A stretch of DNA of 39,646 nt, from positions 1 to 39,646 of the forward strand of contig NZ_MVHE01000052.1 in assembly GCF_002086155.1 (NCBI RefSeq). The letters are read 5' to 3'. Positions 22,594 through 31,581 of the stretch are shown in pieces. This DNA comes from Mycobacterium angelicum (GTDB lineage: Bacteria; Actinomycetota; Actinomycetes; Mycobacteriales; Mycobacteriaceae). The translations under genes and the position numbers were made by a program. Each line of letters starts with the position of its first letter. The first letter of the stretch is position 1. The notes beneath the pieces were generated by a model that searched no databases, was not told the origin of the DNA, and worked only from the letters and a program-made list of their open reading frames with translations.

Positions 22594-25383
22594 CTAGATC
22601 CGGCCCTCGCGGCGCAGCAGATCCTGGGCGCTGAGCCCGCCGCCACCACCGCGGCGGCGGCCGCGGGTGTTGTCGCCGCCATTGTCAGAGCCCCCCGCGC
22701 TGTCGTCCTGCCCGCGGGCGTTCAGCTTCTCGGTGGCCGCATCGGAGTCGTTGGCGTCGGCCCGCATGACCGGTATAGCGGCGGTCTTGTCCTTGTCGGC
22801 CGGGTCGCCCTTGGCCTCCCCTGGAACGGGCATGGCCCGGGTCTGCCCCGCCGACGGCGGCGACGGCCGAGTTTGCAGGCGCGTGGTGGGCGGCTCGCTG
22901 GGCTCACTGGACCGCTTCGGTATCGCGGCGGTCTTGGCGCTGGACGGCCCGTTGAGCGAGGGCACACCCTCGGGCCGCTCGGCGGTACGCGTCTGGCGCG
23001 GCGCCTCGAGCGCGGCGGGGTGAGTCGGGTCGTGCGGTGGCCGCGGGCTTGCCGCGACCAGCCCCGCGGTGACGGGAGGCCGCGTCGTGCTCGCCGGTCG
23101 TTTGCGCTCGTCGGGCAGCCGGATCTCGCCCAGCCCGATGCGGGTCTGCAGCCGCCGCATCCAGCGTGGCGCCCACCAGCAGTCGTCGCCGAGCAGTTTC
23201 ATCACCGAGGGCACCAGGAACATCCGGACCACGGTCGCGTCCAGCAGCAGAGCCGCCATCAAGCCGAACGCCAGATACTTCATCATCACCAGGTCGGAGA
23301 ACACGAACGAACCGGCGACCACGGCCAGCACCAACGCGGCCGCGGTGATCAGCCGCCCGGTGGTTGCCGTCCCGATCCGGATCGCTTCCTGGGTGGACAT
23401 GCCGTTCTCCCGCGCCTCCACCATTCGGGAGACCAGGAACACCTCGTAATCGGTGGCCAGGCCATAGCCGACCGCCACCACCAGCGCGATGACCGGCGCG
23501 GTCAGTGGCGTCGCGGTGAAGTTCAGGATTCCGGATCCGTGGCCGTCGACGAATATCCACGTCAAGATGCCCATCGTGGACCCGAGCGTCAGCGCGCTCA
23601 TCACCGCGGCCTTGATCGGCAGCACCACCGAACCGAAGGCCAGGAACATCAACAGCGTGGTCGCCGTAAGCAGGATGACGAGCATCGCCGGCATGTTGTC
23701 GAACAGGCTGTGGATCGAATCCTGTTCCAGCGCAGGCGTTCCGCCGACATACACCTCGATGCCCTTGGGTGGGGTGATGGCGCGTAGCTCGGCGAGCTTC
23801 TTGGACGCGTCGCCGGGATTGATCAACCCGTTCTGCAGCACCCGCACCGACGGATCCTTCGACCCTCCCGGCGCTTGGGCGCGCTCCTGCCACATATCGG
23901 CGGGGTTGTTGTCCGGCTCGATGAATCCGCTGATCGTCATCGCCTTGCTGCGGACGTCGGCGATCTGCTGGTCGGTGACGGGCTGATGGTTGGTCGAGTG
24001 GATGACCAGCGTCAGCGGGTTGGTGCGATAGCCGGGGAAGAGCTGGTCGAAGTGCTCCTGCGACTGGCGCACCGCATTGTTGGGGGGCAGATACTTCTCG
24101 CTCATGCCGCCCAGCGACAGGTTGAACAGCGGGATGACCAGCAGGATCATGCCGATGACGATCGGGATGGCGAAGACCAGGGGCCGCCGCATCACCCAGT
24201 TGACCAGCTTGCCCCAGAACCCGGCCTCGACCTCTTCGCGGGTCTTGGTCTTCTGCAGCCGGTCGGCGAGCCAGTTCAGGTAGGCCCGGGACACCTTCCA
24301 ATTGCGCAGGAACGGCACCCGGAACGCGGTCCGCACGCCGAGCGCGTCGACGTGGCGGCCCAGCACGGCCAGACAGGCCGGCAGCAGGGTGATCGACAGC
24401 AGGGCGGCCAGCCCGACGGCCGCGATCAGCGCATAGGTCAGCGATTTCACGAAGCCCTGCGGCAACATCAGCAGGCTCGCGCCCGAGGCGATGATCAGCA
24501 CCGCCGAGAACGCGACCGTTCGGCCGGCGGTCATGACCGTGCGTCTGACCGCGGTCTCGGTGTCGTAGCCCTCGGCGATCTCCTCGCGGAACCGGCTCAC
24601 CACGAAAAGCCCATAGTCCACCGCGATGCCCAGACCGATCAGCGACACTACGGGTTGGGCGAAGAAGTGCACCGGCCCGAACACAGCGATCAACCGCAGG
24701 ATGCCCAGGGCACCCGCGATGCTCAGGCCACCGACCATGACCGGCAGGCAGGCCGCGACCGCGCCGCCGAACACCAGGAACAGCACGATGGCCACCAGCG
24801 GCAGCGCCAGCACCTCCATCCGTCGCTGGTCGGTGGCGATGGTGCCGGTCAAGGCCTCGGCCACCGGCTCCAGGCCGGCCAGCTGGACGGTGCCGCCGTC
24901 CAGCTTCTGCAGCGACGGCGCGATGTCCTTGTAGTTGTTCAGGATGGTGTCGTCGTCGTCACCCTTGAGCGGGATCGAGACGAACGTGTACTTCTTGTCG
25001 TCGGTGGCCATGCCCTTGATGACCGAGCTGGTCGAGTCGGGCGCGCGCAGGTACCCCGCCCAGCCCAGCACCTGGTTGGGGTGGTCCTGGACGAACTTGT
25101 TGAGTTCGTCGGTGATCTTCTTCGACCACGCCGGGTCGTTGACCGTCTTGCCGTCCGGGGCGTGGAAGATCGCGACGATGTGGCCGGTCCGGTCGCGCCC
25201 GTAAACCTGGTCGCCCAGCACCGAGGCCTTCACCGACTGGCTGCCGTCGTCGTAAAAACCGCTCTGCGTGACGTGCTTACCCAGGCTCAGCCCGAAAATG
25301 CCGCCGCCAAGGCACAGTGCCACCATGACCCCGATTACGATGAACCGGTAGCGGTACACAGTTCGACCCCACCAGGCGAACAC
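22594..25383 (-). CDS. mmpL3: Essential trehalose monomycolate exporter MmpL3
   Basis: A 929-residue inner-membrane RND transporter colinear with Rv0206c, which flips trehalose monomycolate for mycomembrane assembly and is the target of SQ109 and many other inhibitors. The proton-relay pairs fall at the same numbers as in M. tuberculosis: Asp256-Tyr257 (G-I-A-V-D-Y-G-L-F) and Asp645-Tyr646 (L-A-T-D-Y-E-V-F-L). Two periplasmic domains separate the TM blocks. A Pro/Ala/charged C-terminal tail of about 180 residues ends in L-S-A-Q-D-L-L-R-R-E-G-R-I. It follows the NYN gene by 59 bp on the same strand. The 3' end abuts the repeat array. Confidence 0.97.
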   Translation of the reverse strand: MFAWWGRTVYRYRFIVIGVMVALCLGGGIFGLSLGKHVTQSGFYDDGSQSVKASVLGDQVYGRDRTGHIVAIFHAPDGKTVNDPAWSKKITDELNKFVQDHPNQVLGWAGYLRAPDSTSSVIKGMATDDKKYTFVSIPLKGDDDDTILNNYKDIAPSLQKLDGGTVQLAGLEPVAEALTGTIATDQRRMEVLALPLVAIVLFLVFGGAVAACLPVMVGGLSIAGALGILRLIAVFGPVHFFAQPVVSLIGLGIAVDYGLFVVSRFREEIAEGYDTETAVRRTVMTAGRTVAFSAVLIIASGASLLMLPQGFVKSLTYALIAAVGLAALLSITLLPACLAVLGRHVDALGVRTAFRVPFLRNWKVSRAYLNWLADRLQKTKTREEVEAGFWGKLVNWVMRRPLVFAIPIVIGMILLVIPLFNLSLGGMSEKYLPPNNAVRQSQEHFDQLFPGYRTNPLTLVIHSTNHQPVTDQQIADVRSKAMTISGFIEPDNNPADMWQERAQAPGGSKDPSVRVLQNGLINPGDASKKLAELRAITPPKGIEVYVGGTPALEQDSIHSLFDNMPAMLVILLTATTLLMFLAFGSVVLPIKAAVMSALTLGSTMGILTWIFVDGHGSGILNFTATPLTAPVIALVVAVGYGLATDYEVFLVSRMVEARENGMSTQEAIRIGTATTGRLITAAALVLAVVAGSFVFSDLVMMKYLAFGLMAALLLDATVVRMFLVPSVMKLLGDDCWWAPRWMRRLQTRIGLGEIRLPDERKRPASTTRPPVTAGLVAASPRPPHDPTHPAALEAPRQTRTAERPEGVPSLNGPSSAKTAAIPKRSSEPSEPPTTRLQTRPSPPSAGQTRAMPVPGEAKGDPADKDKTAAIPVMRADANDSDAATEKLNARGQDDSAGGSDNGGDNTRGRRRGGGGGLSAQDLLRREGRI

Positions 25384-25442
25384 GTAAGCTCCTTACTGGA
25401 TCGTTAGCGACCCGCGCATTCTGTTTTCAGGTCTTCGGTTGC

Positions 25443-26150
25443 TCACACACGCGAGGTCAACAGCGAGGACAGCGGCCGGAACGGCTGCAGCCAAGCTCCC
25501 TGCTCAGGTAGCGAATCAAGGCCGATCCGCGGGAGCGGCTCCCGGAAAACACCTGCGATATCTTCCAGGTCGACGAACTCCAAGGTATCCGACGCTAGCG
25601 CCCAACTAGCGTGTTCACGAAATCCGAGCACTTGAACTGGGGTTCCGGCGCGGGCGATTTCCTCCAGCGGCTGACGGAAAGCTTGACCGTCGGCCGATGC
25701 CACCACCAGTGCCGCAAGTCCCTCGTGATAGCGCTGGTCGATGTGCGCGAGCATGTCGCGGTCGACGTCGCTGTCTTCCTCGATCTTCGGTTTGGCGAAG
25801 ACGGCGAATCCGACATTGCGCAGCGCGTCCACCCAGGGCCGGACCACTTCGGCGCTGCCCGGCGCGATGTTGGTGAAGACGGTGGCCTCGGGTTCGATCG
25901 AGACGCCGGGCCGGCTGGCCGAGACTTCCGCGGTGCGGGCCAGCACCCAGCGGCCCAGGGCGTCGAAACGGGGGCGCTCCAGCGCAGTCGGCCGACGTCC
26001 CAGGATCGATCCCAGGCCCATGTCCAGGTTGGGGGCGTCCCACACCAGCAGGACCCGGCCCATGGGCGGGGCGAAGCCGGTCAAGACCGGCGGCAGCGAC
26101 CGCTCGGCCAGCGGTTCGGACGGTGTGGCTACTTCTTCGGTCAGGCTCAT
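25443..26150 (-). CDS. NYN-domain (PIN-like) putative ribonuclease (Rv0207c-type)
   Basis: A 235-residue protein colinear with Rv0207c. The NYN/PIN-like acidic residues are visible: V-L-L-V-W-D-A-P-N-L-D (first Asp pair), E-E-D-S-D-V-D-R-D-M (middle acids) and V-V-A-S-A-D-G-Q-A-F (third Asp). NYN proteins are metal-dependent RNases of RNA processing or toxin-like systems. The ATG at 26150 overlaps the trmB stop (ATGA), so a tRNA-modifying enzyme and an RNase-like protein are made together, upstream of mmpL3. An ATG six codons earlier (26168) is less likely. The RNA target is unknown. Confidence 0.85.
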   Translation of the reverse strand: MSLTEEVATPSEPLAERSLPPVLTGFAPPMGRVLLVWDAPNLDMGLGSILGRRPTALERPRFDALGRWVLARTAEVSASRPGVSIEPEATVFTNIAPGSAEVVRPWVDALRNVGFAVFAKPKIEEDSDVDRDMLAHIDQRYHEGLAALVVASADGQAFRQPLEEIARAGTPVQVLGFREHASWALASDTLEFVDLEDIAGVFREPLPRIGLDSLPEQGAWLQPFRPLSSLLTSRV

Positions 26151-26929
26151 TTGGTCAGCCGTTTCCATAACAGTTCATTGACGGTGCTGCCTGCTTCTTG
26201 GGCTTTGGTCTCGTACTTGGTGATCGGGCGCGCCACGGAGATGGGCAGCGAGGGCGCGCCATCGTCGATGCGAACCAGGCGCGGCTCGGCGTCGCCGACT
26301 TCGGCGATGTGTTCGGCGTAACCGGGATGGTCGGTCGCCGCGTGCAGGACACCACCGGGGATTAGCCGGTCGGCGATCAATGCAATCGTGCCGGGCTGCA
26401 GCAGCCGGCGCTTGTGGTGGCGCGCCTTGGGCCACGGATCGGGGAAGAAGACCCGCACACCGCTCAACGAGTTCGGGGCGATCAGATTCTGCAGCACCTC
26501 GACCCCGTTGCCGCGGATCAACCGGATGTTGCCCACCTCCTCACTGTCGATCGCGCTCAGCAGCTGCGCCAGCCCGCGCCGGTAGATTTCCACCGCGATC
26601 ACGTCTATATCCGGCTCGGCCTTGGCCATTGCCAGCGTCGACGTGCCGCTGCCGCAGCCGATCTCCAGGACCAGCGGCGCGTCCCGGCCGAACCACGCCC
26701 GGGTGTCCAGGGGCGCCCCGAACCGCGGTAACGCCTCGATGCCGAGCTGCGGCCAGCGCCGCTCCCACGTCTGCCGCTGGGCGTTGGACAGGGCCGAACG
26801 TCGCGACCGAAAGCTGGTGGCGGGCAGATAGCCCCATGCGCTGTCCGGACCGCCTACTTCGGATTCCACCCGTGTGTCGGGACGTGCCCCCACCCCGGGT
26901 TGCGCATGCATTCGTCCATGGTGGCTCAT
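26147..26929 (-). CDS. trmB: tRNA (guanine-N7-)-methyltransferase TrmB
   Basis: A 260-residue SAM-dependent enzyme that makes m7G46 in tRNA variable loops. The SAM motif V-L-E-I-G-C-G-S-G-T-S-T-L-A-M-A and the TrmB signatures V-R-V-F-F-P-D-P-W-P-K-A-R-H-H-K-R-R-L-L-Q and T-K-Y-E-T-K-A are intact. Colinear with Rv0208c. The start at 26929 (M-S-H-H-G-R-M-H-A-Q-P-G-V-G) aligns with the M. tuberculosis protein; the long upstream open frame is a shadow of the divergent gene. It is the first gene of the leftward trmB - NYN - mmpL3 unit. Confidence 0.94.
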   Translation of the reverse strand: MSHHGRMHAQPGVGARPDTRVESEVGGPDSAWGYLPATSFRSRRSALSNAQRQTWERRWPQLGIEALPRFGAPLDTRAWFGRDAPLVLEIGCGSGTSTLAMAKAEPDIDVIAVEIYRRGLAQLLSAIDSEEVGNIRLIRGNGVEVLQNLIAPNSLSGVRVFFPDPWPKARHHKRRLLQPGTIALIADRLIPGGVLHAATDHPGYAEHIAEVGDAEPRLVRIDDGAPSLPISVARPITKYETKAQEAGSTVNELLWKRLTK

Positions 26930-26993
26930 GAACCGCTGGTGTAGCCGCCCGTGGTCCAGATTGATACCCAACAGTTGCCTTCGGCTGGTAGCG

Positions 26994-28040
26994 GTGGCTC
27001 GCGTCCGGGCGGCGCAGATGTCACCATTCGGTGGGGGCAAGATTTGCACGGAACGGGGGCAGCACATTTTCGTCGAGGAGCTGGCGCGATTCGCCGCCGC
27101 TACCGATGACCTGCGGGTAAAGGCCATTTCCGAGCGAGCCGCGGCGCCCTTGCGGGTGTCTGTGCAGGGCCGCGACGGGGTGGGTCGGGCCACCGTGGCG
27201 CGCGCGGTGGACGCCGCACCGGACATCGAGGTGCGCTCGGCGAACCGGGCGGAGGTGGTGCTGTATGTCACCGCGGAGGTGGTCAAACCCGAGGACCGCG
27301 ATGCCCTGCGCGATATCGGGGCGCCCGTGGTGGTGGTGCTGAACAAGGCCGACCTGTGTGGGTTCGCGGCGGGCGGGCCGATCGCGGCGGCGGGGGCCCG
27401 CTGTGCGCGGCTCTCCGACCTGGTCGCCAGACCGGTGCTGCCCATGATCGGGTTGCTGGCCGTGGCCGTGCTCGACGAGGCTGCCTGGGCGGTGCTGGCC
27501 GGCCTGGCCGTCCACCCGGCCGGCGCTGCCTGCCTTGACGGCGGCTACGACAGCTTTTTGATGGCCCGGCTTCCGGTGCCGGCCCAGGCGCGGCTGCGCC
27601 TGCTGGAGACCCTCGACCTGTTCGGCATCGCGCTCGGTGTGGCGGCGGTGCGCCGCGGCGTTTCGCGCGCCCAGGTCGCGGCGCTGCTGTGGCGGGCCAG
27701 CGGTGTCGACGCCGTCGTTGCCGCAGTGCTTGCCGCCGGCGCTGAGGCGCGGTACCGCCGCGTGCTGCGTGCGGTCGCCGAGCTGGAAGCCCTGGCCGTT
27801 TCGCTCCCCGGGATCGACGCCTTTTCGTCCTGCGACAACACCGTCGTCGCCAGGATGGCTGATGCCGCTGACGTGCTGGCGTCCAGCGGGCTGGAACTGG
27901 GACCGGCCGCGCCGCTGCAGCGGGCGGTGCGCTGGCAGCGTTACGCTCGCGGGCCGGTGAGCGACCTGCACCGGGCCTGTGGGACCGATATCGCGCGCGG
28001 ATCGCTGCGGCTATGGCCGGCGGCGGGGGAGACATTGTGA
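26994..28040 (+). CDS. Degenerate P-loop GTPase-like protein (Rv0209-type)
   Basis: About 348 residues from a GTG at 26994; an ATG at 27018 is an alternative, and the true start is uncertain. A GTPase-like core is visible: a P-loop-like G-R-D-G-V-G-R-A-T where the usual Lys is Arg, a strand V-V-L-Y-V-T-A, and V-V-V-V-L-N-K-A-D-L-C-G, a clean G4 NKxD motif. The second half is helical and Ala/Val/Leu-rich without clear TM helices. It is colinear with Rv0209, which has no known function. The stop overlaps the GTG of the next gene by four bases, so the two proteins are made in a coupled way and probably form a pair. It is divergent from trmB. Confidence 0.78.
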   Translation: MARVRAAQMSPFGGGKICTERGQHIFVEELARFAAATDDLRVKAISERAAAPLRVSVQGRDGVGRATVARAVDAAPDIEVRSANRAEVVLYVTAEVVKPEDRDALRDIGAPVVVVLNKADLCGFAAGGPIAAAGARCARLSDLVARPVLPMIGLLAVAVLDEAAWAVLAGLAVHPAGAACLDGGYDSFLMARLPVPAQARLRLLETLDLFGIALGVAAVRRGVSRAQVAALLWRASGVDAVVAAVLAAGAEARYRRVLRAVAELEALAVSLPGIDAFSSCDNTVVARMADAADVLASSGLELGPAAPLQRAVRWQRYARGPVSDLHRACGTDIARGSLRLWPAAGETL

Positions 28041-29548
28041 TCGGCGCGGCCCGCGATGATCCGGCCGCCCAGGTGGACGCGTTGGTGGCCGCGATCGGCC
28101 CACGACTGGATGCGCCGGCCATCAACCGCCGTGAGGTGGTGCTGGTAGCCGGTCCGTGGCTGGCCGGCGTCAGCAGTGTGGCCGCCGCGCTGCGCGAGCG
28201 GCTGCCCGATCAGGTCTTCATAGAGGCGCCGGAGCTGGGCACCGGTGATGCGCCGATGGCGGTGGTGTTCGTGGTGTCCGCGGCGGCCGCCCTGACCGAA
28301 TCCGACTGCGCGCTACTGGATGCCGCCGCCGAGCACACCGACGTGGTGGTGGCGGTGGTGGCCAAGATCGACGTGCACCTCAACTGGCGCGAGGCGGTGA
28401 CCGCCAACCGCGACCGGCTGGCCGCATACGCGCCCCGCTACACACAGGTGCCCTGGGTGGGTGTGGCGGCCGCACCTGAGGTGGGCGAGCCGGTCGTCGA
28501 CGAGCTGGGCGGGATTGTCCGGAGACAGCTTGCCGACTCCGACATTGCCCGGCGAAACAGGTTGCGCGCGTGGGAATCCCGGCTGCAGAAGGTCGCTCAG
28601 CGATTCGACCGCGACGCCGCGGGCGCCGGACGCGGGGCCCGGGTGGAGGCCTTGCGCGCAGAACGCAGCGCGGCCCTGCGGGAACGCCGCCAGTCGAAGT
28701 CGGAGCTCAGCATCACCTTGCGCGGCCAGATCCAGCAGGCGCGCGTCGGGCTGTCCTACCTTGTACGCAACCGTTGTTCGTCGGTTCGTACCGAGTTGCA
28801 GGAGGACATCGCCGGGCTGCCCCGGCGCGACATGGCCGGGTTCGAGGCCCACACCCGCGCCCGGGTACAGGAAGTGGTCGCCGAGGTGGCCGAGGCAACC
28901 GCCGCGCAGCTGGACGACGTAGCGCAGGTGATGGGTGTGCCGGTGGAGCCGCCGCTGCTGGACAACCTGCCGACGGTCCCGATCAGCGCCCCGCCGCTGA
29001 AATCGCGGCGGCTGGAGACACGGCTGACGATGCTGCTGGGCGCTGGGTTCGGACTGGGTGTCGCGCTGACACTGAGCCGGCTCGCGGCGGGCCTGGTGCC
29101 CCGCTGGGCGCCCGGGCTGACGGTGGCGGTGGTCGTGGCGTGCGTGGCGGTCGGACTCGGCGCGGCGGTGTGGGTGGTGAGCACTCGTGCACTACTGCAT
29201 GACCGTGCTTTGCTGGACCGCTGGACTGGCGATGTGGCGGGGTCGTTGCGCTCGGTACTCGAGGCGCTGGTGGCCGGTCAGGTGCTGGCCACCGAGTCGC
29301 TGCTGAGCACCGCACTCAGTGCCCGCGACGAAGCCGAGAACGCCCGGGTGGCCGATCAGGTCAGCGTCATCGACAGCGAATTGCGCGAGCATGCGATTGC
29401 GGCGGCCCGGGCCGCGGCGCTGCGGGACCGGGAAATGCCGACCATCAGGGCCGCGCTGGACGCGGTACGTGCAGAACTGGGGCAACCGGGTATACACAGC
29501 CTCGACGGCAAAACCAACGGATCGGGTTTCGAGGGGCGCGAATGGTAG
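28037..29548 (+). CDS. Membrane-anchored degenerate GTPase/dynamin-like protein (Rv0210-type)
   Basis: A 503-residue protein, GTG start overlapping the previous stop (GTGA). The N-terminal domain mimics a GTPase: L-V-A-G-P-W-L-A-G-V-S-S at the P-loop position but with no Lys, and V-V-A-V-V-A-K-I-D at the NKxD position. Residues about 180-300 are charged and likely coiled coil (R-L-R-A-W-E-S-R-L, E-R-R-Q-S-K-S-E-L). Two hydrophobic helices follow at about 334-352 and 358-380 (LGAGFGLGVALTLSRLAAGL and TVAVVVACVAVGLGAAV), then a helical tail. GTPase - helices - paired TM - helices is the layout of bacterial dynamin-like proteins such as IniA; relatedness is inferred, not shown. Colinear with Rv0210. 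Confidence 0.78.
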   Translation: MIGAARDDPAAQVDALVAAIGPRLDAPAINRREVVLVAGPWLAGVSSVAAALRERLPDQVFIEAPELGTGDAPMAVVFVVSAAAALTESDCALLDAAAEHTDVVVAVVAKIDVHLNWREAVTANRDRLAAYAPRYTQVPWVGVAAAPEVGEPVVDELGGIVRRQLADSDIARRNRLRAWESRLQKVAQRFDRDAAGAGRGARVEALRAERSAALRERRQSKSELSITLRGQIQQARVGLSYLVRNRCSSVRTELQEDIAGLPRRDMAGFEAHTRARVQEVVAEVAEATAAQLDDVAQVMGVPVEPPLLDNLPTVPISAPPLKSRRLETRLTMLLGAGFGLGVALTLSRLAAGLVPRWAPGLTVAVVVACVAVGLGAAVWVVSTRALLHDRALLDRWTGDVAGSLRSVLEALVAGQVLATESLLSTALSARDEAENARVADQVSVIDSELREHAIAAARAAALRDREMPTIRAALDAVRAELGQPGIHSLDGKTNGSGFEGREW

Positions 29549-29650
29549 CAGTTTCTGACTTTTCCGCATCTTCTGAATCGGTCCTGTGAGCAGGCTTATA
29601 CCCCTGCAGGCCTTACACGACAAGTGATGCGCGATAACCTGTATATAAGC

Positions 29651-29678
29651 GCTAGCCGTGATGATAAGCAGTGCTAGC
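29651..29678. promoter_or_regulatory. Paired GCTAGC sites upstream of pckA
   Basis: The palindrome GCTAGC occurs at 29651-29656 and 29673-29678, 22 bp (two helical turns) apart. It lies downstream of an A+T-rich GTATATAAG promoter-like stretch (29641) and about 70 bp before the pckA start. Two-turn spacing suits cooperative binding of a regulator; none is identified. Confidence 0.35.
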
Positions 29679-29744
29679 AAATGCACGAACGACTACACGC
29701 AATCAGACAAGCCGATAACTAGCAGCAGAATTCAGGAGAGTTCG

Positions 29745-31574
29745 ATGACCTCAGCGACCATCCCCGGTTTGGATACCGCGCCGACGAAGCACCAGGGGCT
29801 GTTGGCATGGGTGGAGGAGGTTGCCGAGCTCACCCAGCCCGACCGGGTGGTGTTTGCCGACGGTTCCGAGGAAGAGTTCCAGCGCCTGGCCGACCACCTG
29901 GTCGCGGCGGGCACGTTCACCAAGCTGAACCCGGAGAAGCACAAGAACTCCTACCTGGCCTTGTCCGACCCCTCCGACGTCGCGCGGGTGGAATCCCGGA
30001 CGTTCATCTGCTCGGAGCGCGAGATCGACGCCGGCCCGACCAACAACTGGAAAGACCCCAGTGAGATGCGGGCCATCCTGACCGACCTGTACCGCGGTTG
30101 TATGCGTGGCCGCACCATGTACGTGGTGCCGTTCTGCATGGGCCCGCTCGGCGCCGACGAACCCAAGCTCGGCGTGGAGATCACCGACTCCGAATACGTC
30201 GTTGTCTCGATGCGCACCATGACCCGAATGGGAAAGGCCGCGCTGGAGAAGATCGGCGACGACGGCTTCTTCGTCAAGGCGCTGCACTCCGTCGGCGCGC
30301 CGCTGGAAGAGGGCCAGAAAGACGTGCCGTGGCCCTGCAACGAGACCAAGTACATCACCCACTTCCCGGAAACCCGCGAGATCATGAGCTACGGCTCCGG
30401 CTACGGCGGCAACGCGCTGCTGGGCAAGAAGTGCTACTCGCTGCGCATTGCCTCGGCGATGGCCCACGACGAGGGCTGGCTCGCCGAGCACATGCTGATC
30501 CTCAAGCTGATCTCCCCGGAGAACAAGGCGTACTACTTCGCCGCTGCCTTCCCGTCCGCGTGCGGCAAGACCAACCTCGCGATGCTGCAGCCGACCATCC
30601 CGGGCTGGCGCGCCGAAACCCTGGGCGACGACATCGCGTGGATGCGGTTCGGCAAGGACGGCCGGCTGTACGCGGTCAACCCCGAGTTCGGCTTCTTCGG
30701 GGTGGCACCCGGCACCAACTGGAAGTCCAACCCCAACGCGATGCGCACCATCGCGGCGGGCAACACCGTATTCACCAACGTCGCGCTGACTGACGACCAC
30801 GATGTGTGGTGGGAAGGTCTGGAAGGCGAGCCCGACCACCTGATCGATTGGAAGGGCAACGACTGGATCCTGCGCGAGACGGATACCAAAGCGGCGCACC
30901 CGAATTCGCGGTACTGCACGCCGATGTCGCAATGCCCGATCCTGGCTCCGGAGTGGGATGACCCGCAGGGCGTGCCGATTTCGGGCATCCTGTTCGGCGG
31001 CCGCCGCAAGACCACCGTCCCGCTGGTGACCGAGGCGCGCGACTGGCAACACGGCGTGTTCATCGGGGCCACCCTGGGCAGCGAGCAGACCGCCGCGGCC
31101 GAGGGCAAGGTCGGCAACGTGCGCCGCGACCCGATGGCCATGCTGCCGTTCCTGGGCTACAACGTCGGCGACTACTTCCAGCACTGGATCAACCTGGGCA
31201 AGAACGCCGACGAGTCCAAGTTGCCGAAGGTGTTCTTCGTCAACTGGTTCCGCCGCGGCGACGACGGCCGCTTCCTGTGGCCGGGCTTCGGCGAGAACAG
31301 CCGGGTGCTGAAGTGGATCGTCGACCGCATCGAGCACACCGCCGGCGGCCGCACCACCCCGATCGGCACGGTGCCCGCCGTCGAGGATCTGGACCTGCAG
31401 GGTCTGGACGCCGACCCCGCCGATGTGGCCGAGGCGCTGACGGTTCGTGTCGACGAGTGGCGCGACGAGATTCCGCTGATCGAGGAGTGGCTGCAGTTCG
31501 TCGGCGAGAAGCTGCCCACCGGCATCAAGGACGAGTTCGACGCGCTCAAGCACCGCCTGGACGAGGCTGAGTAG
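29745..31574 (+). CDS. pckA: GTP-dependent phosphoenolpyruvate carboxykinase
   Basis: A 609-residue cytosolic enzyme that turns oxaloacetate plus GTP into PEP, the gateway of gluconeogenesis when mycobacteria grow on lipids. Colinear with Rv0211. Active-site features of the GTP class are present: F-P-S-A-C273-G-K-T-N with the reactive Cys in the P-loop, T-L-G-D-D-I-A-W-M for metal binding, and F-R-R-G-D-D-G-R-F-L-W-P-G-F-G-E-N-S for guanine recognition. A ribosome site CAGGAGAG precedes the ATG at 29745 by five bases. It is convergent with nadR, seven bases apart. Confidence 0.97.
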   Translation: MTSATIPGLDTAPTKHQGLLAWVEEVAELTQPDRVVFADGSEEEFQRLADHLVAAGTFTKLNPEKHKNSYLALSDPSDVARVESRTFICSEREIDAGPTNNWKDPSEMRAILTDLYRGCMRGRTMYVVPFCMGPLGADEPKLGVEITDSEYVVVSMRTMTRMGKAALEKIGDDGFFVKALHSVGAPLEEGQKDVPWPCNETKYITHFPETREIMSYGSGYGGNALLGKKCYSLRIASAMAHDEGWLAEHMLILKLISPENKAYYFAAAFPSACGKTNLAMLQPTIPGWRAETLGDDIAWMRFGKDGRLYAVNPEFGFFGVAPGTNWKSNPNAMRTIAAGNTVFTNVALTDDHDVWWEGLEGEPDHLIDWKGNDWILRETDTKAAHPNSRYCTPMSQCPILAPEWDDPQGVPISGILFGGRRKTTVPLVTEARDWQHGVFIGATLGSEQTAAAEGKVGNVRRDPMAMLPFLGYNVGDYFQHWINLGKNADESKLPKVFFVNWFRRGDDGRFLWPGFGENSRVLKWIVDRIEHTAGGRTTPIGTVPAVEDLDLQGLDADPADVAEALTVRVDEWRDEIPLIEEWLQFVGEKLPTGIKDEFDALKHRLDEAE

Positions 31575-31581
31575 CTTTCAT

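Noticed and set aside
22129..22682. Repetitive open frames on the minus strand across the repeat array (C-A-x-G-F, R-Y-R-L-R patterns)
   Set aside because: The peptide periodicity only mirrors the DNA repeat; the unit of 20 bp is not a multiple of three, so the frame changes with each copy, and no ribosome site is seen.
23875..25407. 510-codon open frame opposite mmpL3
   Set aside because: Composition and lack of motifs mark it as an antisense shadow of mmpL3.
26930..27445. Upstream extension of the trmB frame
   Set aside because: It lies inside the divergent Rv0209-type gene and has no similarity to TrmB; the family start is at 26929.
29751..31553. 600-codon open frame opposite pckA
   Set aside because: Antisense shadow; pckA has full catalytic motifs and a ribosome site.
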